DNA of 17,794 nucleotides from Acidobacteriaceae bacterium (lineage in GTDB: Bacteria; Acidobacteriota; Terriglobia; Terriglobales; Acidobacteriaceae), in assembly GCA_030042915.1 (NCBI GenBank), contig JASHYS010000510.1:1-17794 (forward strand). Reading direction: 5' to 3'. The translations under genes were made by a program, and so were the position numbers. Numbering within the stretch: the first letter of the stretch is position 1; the number at the start of each line of letters is the position of its first letter. Below, one piece after another: positions 1 to 5,504 of this stretch. The notes below the pieces were generated by a model. It was not told the DNA's origin and made no database searches. It saw nothing but the letters and a program-made list of their open reading frames with translations.

Positions 1-163
1 CAACGATCGCGACTACGGATGAACCAGGAAGATCGAATGCCGGTTTGTCATTCAAGCGTGGGACAACACAGGAAAATGTAAGCCGTATATCTGACAAAAT
101 CGAGGAAAACTCAGTATCGACGCGGTTATTCGGGCTGCCGCTCGCACGGGGCGCGATTTCCTC

Positions 164-176
164 TGTGAATTTCACA
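164..176. promoter_or_regulatory. Palindrome TGTGAA-T-TTCACA, possible operator
   Basis: A perfect 6-1-6 inverted repeat lies in the AT-rich part of the leader, 188 bp before the start codon at 364. A second perfect palindrome, TTCAA-AC-TTGAA, lies 15 bp further on at 192-203. Paired palindromes at a promoter suggest a dimeric regulator, but no regulator is encoded nearby and the sequence is short enough to arise by chance in AT-rich DNA. Confidence 0.25.
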
Positions 177-233
177 AAATTCCACTGAAAATTCAAACTT
201 GAAATTCTGAATCGGGATTATAAGGAAAGGCTG

Positions 234-263
234 AGAGCGGTGGGTCGCCACGGCTCTGACCCA
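234..263 (+). promoter_or_regulatory. Overlapping alternative hairpins in the leader
   Basis: Hairpin A pairs 234-243 with 248-257 (ten positions, one G-G mismatch, GTCG loop). Hairpin B pairs TGGGTC at 241-246 with GACCCA at 258-263 (six perfect pairs, 11-nt loop). They share bases, so only one can form at a time. There is no U-run after either, so neither looks like a terminator by itself. The element sits about 100 bp before the start codon at 364 and could be a 5' UTR structure; function is unknown. Confidence 0.3.
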
Positions 264-363
264 TTATCTGACTGTTGGTATCGGTCGCGGTGATTGCTTC
301 AGTTGCTTGTGAGAACCGCATGTGAGAATCGCAAGATCTAACGACCACACAAGGAGCAGCAGT

Positions 364-2277
364 ATGAAATTGAGATTCATATCCCTCGCCATCGCTGCGG
401 TCCTGGCTTTCGCCGCGGCCAGTTTCAACGTCCCAGCCCACGCGCAGACGATACAGCTCACCATTATTGGCTCGTCGGCGCAGTACTATGAGGCCGCCCA
501 GGCCGATTATGCCGCCAAGGGCTGCTTCTACATCGACAACAACAAGGACACCGTGATCAGCGACACCCGCGGCACCGCGCCCAACAACGTGGCCCTCACC
601 GATCATGCCGCCTTCTGGGTTGCATGGAGCGCCGGCACCGGCACCTGCGCCGCGCCAGCCGGCACCTACGACATCGACTTTTACATGAACACCGACTCAG
701 TGGTCGGCACGCGGTGTTTCATGGCTTCGCCATCGTGCCTGGTTACGGTGGCCCTGCAAGGGACCGATAGTGCGTTTAACTGCGGGACGACCCCTACCAA
801 CGTACCCTGCACACCTCTCCCGGTGGGCCCGTCTCCGACCCCGAACTTCACGACGATCCTCACCAGTATCCCGATCAATACGGCCGCGACCGACATCCGG
901 CCTGAGGATGGAATGTTCGCCACGCTGCGCGCTCTCACGCCTTGTGGGACTGCGATTGTGTCCGGCTCGCAATACCTGGGCATCGGCGACCAGACCACCG
1001 ACGCCAACCAGGGCTACCCGATTGGGGGCACTACGTCAGCGTTTGGCGGCTTCACAGGGCTCGGCAGCAGCTTCAACGTGGGCAACTTCGCCATCTACGG
1101 AAACGACCCAGCCAGCGGCAGCTCCATCGCTAATGGCACCGGCAACAACTGGACTGTCATTCAGGTGGGTGCGGCGCCGGAGCTGGTGATCGTCAATGCG
1201 AGCGACGGCAGCGGCCTGGGTAGCATCGCAATCAGCAATATCAACCGGGCGACGCTGGCCGGTTTTGTCGACGGAACGTTCGGTGCCGTCGAGGACATCA
1301 TCCCGCAGGCATATAGCGGGGTCAATGAAGTTCCTGTCAACACTGTCCTGCGCGAGTACCTGTCGGGGACCTACAACACCTTCGAGTACGCCATTCCCAA
1401 TGATTTGGAGAACCAGTCGTCGCAGGAGATCGGGCTCGCGGCGGCCGATTCTGCAACCGGCTGGCCGATCGATTACTGCAGCAACGCGTCGGGAAGCGCA
1501 GATCCCACGCTGACGGTCACAAACTCGAATGTTAGCGGACCGGTCTGGGGCCTGGGAGCAAGCCTGACTGCCGACGAATCGGCTCCGTACAACCCCCTGG
1601 GGGTATCGGAAGCCCATACCAACGTTACCAGCACCCGCAGCCGCGAAATCGGAACCGGAAACATGGTGAAGGCGATCCTCGGTACAGAGGATGGGCTGGG
1701 GTATGCATTCTGGAGCGAGTCGAACTTCTCTTCAGCGACGCCCACAACCATCAAATACCTCACGGTGGATGGCGTCGATCCAATTGAAGAAGTGTGGCAG
1801 GATGGGGAAGTTCCCACCCCCACCAACAATCTGGAGAGCAACGTTTCGTTCTCGCACGTGAAAGATGGAAGCTATCCCATCTGGTCGATTCTGCGCATGA
1901 TCACGTCGACGACCAATACCAGCGGCGGCGACAACCCCTGCAACATAGCAAGCGGGGGAGCCCTGCAAACAGGCGGCACTGCGTGCAGCAGCCTGGTGAC
2001 GACGCTTACGACAGACGAGCAGAAGTACGTGACCCCTGACTTTCCTGACTTTGTGCTCAAGGATCAGCTTTCGGTGGTCCGCTCTCACTTCTCTCCACCC
2101 GGAATCACCTACCGTAGCTATCTGGGCGGCACGCACCTAAATGCGCCGTCGAACGGCGATGCCGGCGCGGTTGAATCCGGCGGCGATGTGGGAGGCATGG
2201 TGTATTCCTTTCAGGCGGATAACGACTACGCCGTCGAAGCCAGCAACACTACCGGCAACGTGGGGCACCGCCAATAA
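364..2277 (+). CDS. Secreted PstS-like substrate-binding-fold protein
   Basis: This is a 637-aa exported protein. The ATG at 364 is chosen over an in-frame ATG at 322 because AAGGAG lies at 351-356 and because translation then begins directly with a classical signal peptide (MKLRFIS..., hydrophobic core, probable cleavage after AHA near residue 28). Several stretches recall phosphate-binding PstS / type 2 periplasmic-binding proteins: GSSAQYYEAA just after the signal peptide, ISNINRATLAGFVDGTFG in the middle, REYLSGTYNTFE at about 330-340 (the usual RE-x-SGT-x-x-F signature), and GLGYAFWSESNF near 444-455 followed by a KYLTVDGVDP strand. The chain is nearly twice the usual PstS length, with long Ser/Thr/Gly-rich inserts and many cysteines. 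No pstCAB or phoU genes are adjacent, so it is an orphan here. The fold assignment is inference from motifs; the ligand is unknown. A hairpin terminator follows at 2302-2337. Confidence 0.72.
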   Translation: MKLRFISLAIAAVLAFAAASFNVPAHAQTIQLTIIGSSAQYYEAAQADYAAKGCFYIDNNKDTVISDTRGTAPNNVALTDHAAFWVAWSAGTGTCAAPAGTYDIDFYMNTDSVVGTRCFMASPSCLVTVALQGTDSAFNCGTTPTNVPCTPLPVGPSPTPNFTTILTSIPINTAATDIRPEDGMFATLRALTPCGTAIVSGSQYLGIGDQTTDANQGYPIGGTTSAFGGFTGLGSSFNVGNFAIYGNDPASGSSIANGTGNNWTVIQVGAAPELVIVNASDGSGLGSIAISNINRATLAGFVDGTFGAVEDIIPQAYSGVNEVPVNTVLREYLSGTYNTFEYAIPNDLENQSSQEIGLAAADSATGWPIDYCSNASGSADPTLTVTNSNVSGPVWGLGASLTADESAPYNPLGVSEAHTNVTSTRSREIGTGNMVKAILGTEDGLGYAFWSESNFSSATPTTIKYLTVDGVDPIEEVWQDGEVPTPTNNLESNVSFSHVKDGSYPIWSILRMITSTTNTSGGDNPCNIASGGALQTGGTACSSLVTTLTTDEQKYVTPDFPDFVLKDQLSVVRSHFSPPGITYRSYLGGTHLNAPSNGDAGAVESGGDVGGMVYSFQADNDYAVEASNTTGNVGHRQ

Positions 2278-2301
2278 CGTTTTCAACCGTAACAGAAAAT
2301 T

Positions 2302-2337
2302 CACGGGCGAGCAGGCAAAACAACCTGCCCGCCCGTG
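2302..2337 (+). terminator. Hairpin terminator after the PstS-like gene
   Basis: Fourteen positions pair (2302-2315 with 2324-2337, one A-C mismatch) around an 8-nt loop CAAAACAA. The stem is very GC-rich and is followed by TTAGTTT. It starts 25 bp after the stop codon at 2277 and precedes the next gene by more than 100 bp. This fits an intrinsic terminator, although the T-tract is interrupted. Confidence 0.65.
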
Positions 2338-2446
2338 TTAGTTTAGGGGCCGGTTCTCCTTTTTGCTTCTGCTTGCGTTCTATGGCGACACGCGAACCTG
2401 AGCGCACGCGGAGAACATATCTTTCAAGATCTCAGCCGAGGTATCC

Positions 2447-3457
2447 ATGTTCCGTGGTTTGGTGGTTTCATCGATCTTCGTATGCCTGGCGGCAGGCAGC
2501 GCTTTCGCGCAGAATGCTCAGCCTCCGGCCTCCAACGCTGCCGTGGGCCACACGGGTCTACCTAATTCAGAGAAACTTTGGTCGAAGGAGGATTTCACGC
2601 GCCTGCAGGTGGACAGAAAGCAGATGATCATGCTTTCGACCGGGGTGGTATTGGGAAAAGGGGAATCGGCGGATTACACGAGCGAGCTGGTCCGCTTCCA
2701 GTGGCGTCCCGCCGATCCGATCGATGCGTGGGTGGTCAAGCCGCGTGGCGTGGAAAAGCCGCGCGTTGCGCTTTATATTTACGGCTATCCGTCGTACGCT
2801 GACCGCTTCAGGAACGATGATTGGTGCAAGGCCGCCACGCGCAATGGAGTGGCTGCGGTGGGGTTTGTGTCAGCTTTGACCGGAGACCGGTTCCGCGGCC
2901 GTCCCATGAAGGAGTGGTTCATTCCCGAATTGCAGGAAAGCCTGACATCGAGCGTGCACGACGTGCAGTTGATCATCGATTATCTGGAGCGGCGCGGAGA
3001 TTTGACGGTGGACAAAGTGGGCATGTTCGGCCAGGGTTCGGGCGCCACCATTGCCATTCTTGCGGCCGCGACCGACAAGCGCATAGGCGCGGTCGACGCT
3101 CTCAACCCATGGGGAGACTGGCCTGACTGGCTGAAGGAATCGCCGGCAGTGCCTGATGATGTGAGGTCCAGCCTGCTGACTCCGGAATTTCTGCAAAAGG
3201 CATCGGTGGTCGAACCCATCACGTATTTGCCCGAGCTAAAGGATCGCGAGCTTCGCGTACAGCAGATCCTGGACGATCCCGACACGCCTGCGGTGGCGCG
3301 GGACAAGATTGCTGGGGCGGTTCCGGGTGATGATCTGGTGAGATTCAAGGATACGCCGGCGCACAAGGAGGCGTGGAAGACATTCGGGCTGAGTGGCTGG
3401 CTGGCGAAAGAGCTCAATGCGGCACCAGCTCCGGAGACGGCCCGCGGAGACAAATAA
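2447..3457 (+). CDS. Secreted alpha/beta-hydrolase-fold protein, atypical nucleophile
   Basis: This 336-aa exported protein starts at an ATG preceded by CCGAGG (2432-2437) and opens with a signal peptide ending near AFA-Q (residues 1-22). The body resembles alpha/beta hydrolases of the peptidase S9 / dienelactone hydrolase type: a strand RVALYIYGYPSYADRF (the oxyanion-hole region), then VQLIIDYLERRGDLTVDKVGMFGQGSGATIAILAAATD around 166-210, which is the usual helix plus nucleophile-elbow arrangement. The elbow reads G195-Q-G197-S198-G199, so the canonical GxSxG serine position is Gly197 with Ser shifted by one. The C-terminal third lacks an obvious catalytic Asp loop; one His near the end (TPAHKE) could be the only candidate. 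It may be a divergent esterase or a non-catalytic family member. It has its own upstream gap and terminator-bounded context, so it is probably monocistronic. Substrate is unknown. Confidence 0.7.
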   Translation: MFRGLVVSSIFVCLAAGSAFAQNAQPPASNAAVGHTGLPNSEKLWSKEDFTRLQVDRKQMIMLSTGVVLGKGESADYTSELVRFQWRPADPIDAWVVKPRGVEKPRVALYIYGYPSYADRFRNDDWCKAATRNGVAAVGFVSALTGDRFRGRPMKEWFIPELQESLTSSVHDVQLIIDYLERRGDLTVDKVGMFGQGSGATIAILAAATDKRIGAVDALNPWGDWPDWLKESPAVPDDVRSSLLTPEFLQKASVVEPITYLPELKDRELRVQQILDDPDTPAVARDKIAGAVPGDDLVRFKDTPAHKEAWKTFGLSGWLAKELNAAPAPETARGDK

Positions 3458-3496
3458 GCACGAGCGCCCGCTATCGAGTTTCAGAACGCGAAAGAA

Positions 3497-4141
3497 TCAC
3501 ATCCTTGCGAGCTTCGTGGGAGCGGGGCGCTTGGGGGATTCTGCCCCGAGAGGTCTCCCCCGGCGGGAATTCTCGAAGATGGAGAGTATCTGGCAGGCCA
3601 GCACTCCACCGGCCAGCCCGAGGGCGAGCGATCCGCCACTAGCAGTGATGTGCAGCCAGATTGTGGGCAGAGAGTCAGAGGCTTGCACGAGGTGGTTTTT
3701 CACTTGGTCGAGCCCACCAACCAGCGCCCACGGGACATCGGCGGCTTCAACGACACACAGAATCGGTAAGGCGCAGGCCAGGGCCAACGCGCGGCGTTTC
3801 CAAGTGAAGCCGGGCCAGGCAAGCGGCACGAACAAAATCATCACGACGTGCTGAAGCCCCTGCATGACGAGGATTTGAGATTCAAAAACCACGCTGCGCG
3901 GAGGAAAATTCCCGTCGATGGTAGACAAAAGCTCTCTTGCCTTGATGCCAAATGCAGGCTGTGCGAGAGCGGTATCGAGATTGAGATTTTCGACTTCGTA
4001 CTGTGGTGCAATCAATTCCAGTTCCCACCGGTAGAAAGGTAGCACTGACTTTGCATACAGGTTGACTGCGGCAAGCGCACAGGCAGTAATGGCCGCATAG
4101 ACAGTGACGGCCCACAAAGCACGTAGAAGCGCTTTAGGCAT
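3497..4141 (-). CDS. Exosortase H-associated membrane protein
   Basis: This is a 214-aa membrane protein. The ATG at 4141 (MPKALLRALW) is preferred over a longer in-frame start at 4225 because it overlaps the xrtH stop codon in the string ATGCCTAA, an 8-bp overlap typical of translational coupling, while the longer start would lie far inside xrtH. Predicted membrane segments are at about 5-28, 88-110, 117-140 and 160-188. Between the first two is an exposed loop with PFYRWELE and a Thr/Asp-rich stretch. The C-terminal tail is basic and proline-rich. A small integral membrane protein in this position directly after xrtH is a known companion of XrtH loci, which supports the name more than any catalytic motif does. 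Its role in sorting is not established; it could help present substrate or stabilise the sortase. It converges on the hydrolase gene with a 39-bp gap and no clear terminator between them. Confidence 0.75.
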   Translation of the reverse strand: MPKALLRALWAVTVYAAITACALAAVNLYAKSVLPFYRWELELIAPQYEVENLNLDTALAQPAFGIKARELLSTIDGNFPPRSVVFESQILVMQGLQHVVMILFVPLAWPGFTWKRRALALACALPILCVVEAADVPWALVGGLDQVKNHLVQASDSLPTIWLHITASGGSLALGLAGGVLACQILSIFENSRRGRPLGAESPKRPAPTKLARM

Positions 4142-4682
4142 TGACGGGTGACGTAACGGAGTTCGCCCAGGCGAAGAAGAAGATGCAGCCCGCCACAACG
4201 ATGCAAGTGGGAGCGATAAGCCCATGCAGCGAAGCGAACCAATGCGGGCGCCAGTGCAGCGTTAGCAAGAGGGCAAGGATGCGAAGCTGATTCATGGCAT
4301 ACATCAGGAACACTCCGCCGATAACTCCAACTAGTTTCGAGAGTCGGCGGGCCGGAAACGGCAATATGGCCGCTGTGAGCAGAAACATTCCGTCGCTGCC
4401 TTCGCATCCCTCCAAGATAGTGATCCTTCCGAATTGAGTGAGCAGGCTTTTACCGCTCGCTCTCGCCGACATTGCGGGAACTTGGGCGTTGATGAAAGCC
4501 GCGGCCGGCCGGACGGTGAGTGTGTCGATCAGCACGCGCTCGACCACGGTGCCCCGGGTGAGGTAATAACCGTAATCAAGCGCACCAAAGATCGCCAGAA
4601 ACAACACGAGATAAGTGACGGCGAATCGAGTAGTCCTCTTATCGGGCGATGAAGGCGAAACGTTAGACATATCTTCTTTCAT
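4134..4682 (-). CDS. xrtH: Exosortase H (IPTL-CTERM sortase)
   Basis: This is a 182-aa integral membrane cysteine transpeptidase-like enzyme of the exosortase/archaeosortase superfamily. The three conserved catalytic residues are visible: Cys93 in EGCEGSDGMFLL, Arg134 in MNQLRILAL, and His153 in ASLHGLIAP, each at the edge of a predicted membrane helix. XrtH is the class known to act on proteins ending in an IPTLxxWG transmembrane signal, cutting near the motif at the outer face of the inner membrane and probably transferring the protein to another anchor. The gene immediately upstream encodes such a protein, ending 7 bp before this start. GAGGG sits too close to the ATG at 4682, so the second ATG at 4670, preceded by AAAGAAG, may be the actual start; the difference is four residues. 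The size is normal for this short subclass. It is probably transcribed with its substrate gene and with the overlapping membrane protein downstream. Confidence 0.9.
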   Translation of the reverse strand: MKEDMSNVSPSSPDKRTTRFAVTYLVLFLAIFGALDYGYYLTRGTVVERVLIDTLTVRPAAAFINAQVPAMSARASGKSLLTQFGRITILEGCEGSDGMFLLTAAILPFPARRLSKLVGVIGGVFLMYAMNQLRILALLLTLHWRPHWFASLHGLIAPTCIVVAGCIFFFAWANSVTSPVNA

Positions 4683-4689
4683 CCCTCAG

Positions 4690-5196
4690 CTAGGCGGTCG
4701 GTGGAGTCTTTGAACGGCGCATCAGAAAGATGGAAAGGCCGGTCAGAACCAACCCCATGACGACGGCGCACCACTGTGGCAGGGTCGGGACCGAGGTGGA
4801 ACAGTCGACACACCCAGTTAGATCATCTGGTTGGACTCGTGACTCGGAAACGAACATTCCGTCCCCGCCTCGGTCGGCGGCGACAGTGCATGTTCCCTCC
4901 GACAAATATGTGACGACATTGTTCGACACAGTGCAGACCGATGGCGTCAAAGTTCCGAAAGTCACCCGCAAACCATTGTCATCAGCCGCGCTCAGCTGAA
5001 GCGGTGGATTGAGGGCAGAATCCCCCGAAAATGGCGGCAACGTGATCGACCGCGCCGAGCCATGCACAAAAAACCCCTGGGTCTGCTGGACGGCAGGGGT
5101 CGCTTGCTGTTCGGTACGAACAACCTGAGCCGCACAAGAAGACACCGCCGTAGCGAGAATGGCGGCGATGGTGATTTGGGCGCCGATTTTTTTCAC
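4690..5196 (-). CDS. Secreted IPTL-CTERM protein with one Ig-like repeat
   Basis: This is a 168-aa exported protein and the likely XrtH substrate. The GTG at 5196 is preferred because GAGAGG (5203-5208) lies six bases upstream and the protein then begins with a textbook signal peptide (MKKIGAQITIAAILATAVSSCAA). Longer frames starting at 5235 (ATG) or 5250 (GTG) have weak binding sites and would bury the signal peptide. The signal ends in VSSC (Cys21), which also fits a loose lipobox. Residues 50-120 form one copy of the SLTPSVCTVSGxTVTxxxxGTCT repeat common in IPTL-CTERM proteins, here TLTPSVCTVSNNVVTYLSEG. A C129-V-D-C132 pair follows. The C-terminus is a sorting signal: VPTLPQWC (136-143), a hydrophobic helix, and an RR anchor. 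The motif Gly is replaced by Cys143. Most relatives carry more repeats; this one is minimal. Its specific role on the surface is unknown. Confidence 0.82.
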   Translation of the reverse strand: MKKIGAQITIAAILATAVSSCAAQVVRTEQQATPAVQQTQGFFVHGSARSITLPPFSGDSALNPPLQLSAADDNGLRVTFGTLTPSVCTVSNNVVTYLSEGTCTVAADRGGDGMFVSESRVQPDDLTGCVDCSTSVPTLPQWCAVVMGLVLTGLSIFLMRRSKTPPTA

Positions 5197-5202
5197 ATCA
5201 AT

Positions 5203-5208
5203 CCTCTC
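5203..5208 (-). promoter_or_regulatory. Ribosome binding site deciding the GTG start at 5196
   Basis: Read on the minus strand the site is GAGAGG, followed by ATTGAT and then GTG. The spacing of six is good, and the alternatives at 5235 and 5250 have no comparable site. This shortens the IPTL-CTERM protein by 13 to 18 residues relative to the longest frame. Confidence 0.6.
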
Positions 5209-5361
5209 GAGCTTTGTCTGGGTCGGAGCCTCCATCTTGGCCAATCCCACACCGCGCCAGCATACACCCGGATGCAGTTAAAGACCTATGAATAGATAAA
5301 CAAGACACCCAGCGGTGGATTTATTCATGAGCTTGTCATGTCTCTTAGAGAAGAGTCCTTT

Positions 5362-5367
5362 TATACT
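5362..5367 (+). promoter_or_regulatory. Candidate -10 element TATACT
   Basis: The hexamer differs from TATAAT at one position and lies 138 bp before the lipoprotein start codon at 5505. The sequence 17 bp upstream does not resemble TTGACA, so the assignment rests on the -10 alone. Confidence 0.3.
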
Positions 5368-5504
5368 GTGTGCTCATCCGGTCGATGCCTGCGATGGGTT
5401 GCGAACAGCGGCAGCATCACAATGTTCTTGAAATCCTCTTTGAGCCAGAGTCACCCCGAATAACGCAGCACCGCTTGAGAGCATCAAGGCCGGAGCGCGG
5501 CACC

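Larger units (their letters stand above)
1..363. other. Intergenic leader region upstream of the first gene
   Basis: No credible coding frame is seen on either strand; the open frames here on the minus strand run into the antisense of the next gene and have no ribosome binding site. The stretch from about 160 to 225 is clearly more AT-rich than its surroundings and carries two short palindromes. Positions 234-263 can fold into two mutually exclusive hairpins. This is most likely the promoter and 5' leader of the secreted protein starting at 364. No convincing -35/-10 pair with normal spacing could be assigned. The end of whatever gene lies to the left is outside the window. Confidence 0.6.
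5197..5504. other. Divergent intergenic region between sorting module and lipoprotein gene
   Basis: This stretch of about 308 bp separates the leftward IPTL-CTERM/xrtH genes from the rightward NHL lipoprotein gene and must hold promoters for both. A good -10-like hexamer TATACT is at 5362-5367 on the plus strand, but no matching -35 is found at normal spacing. A small weak hairpin (CTCTT-AGAG-AAGAG, about 5342-5355) precedes it. The in-frame extension of the lipoprotein gene back to 5370 has no signal peptide and is judged to be untranslated leader. No recognised riboswitch or sRNA was seen. Confidence 0.5.

Noticed and set aside
1036..1617. 193-aa open frame on the minus strand
   Set aside because: It is fully antisense to the secreted PstS-like protein, has an Arg/Asp-rich shadow composition, no family resemblance and no ribosome binding site.
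364..2277. C-terminus of the PstS-like protein as a PEP-CTERM or IPTL-CTERM signal
   Set aside because: The end (DYAVEASNTTGNVGHRQ) has no hydrophobic helix and no basic anchor.
2980..3453. 157-aa open frame on the minus strand
   Set aside because: Antisense shadow of the hydrolase-fold gene, whose plus-strand product has a signal peptide and a recognisable elbow region.
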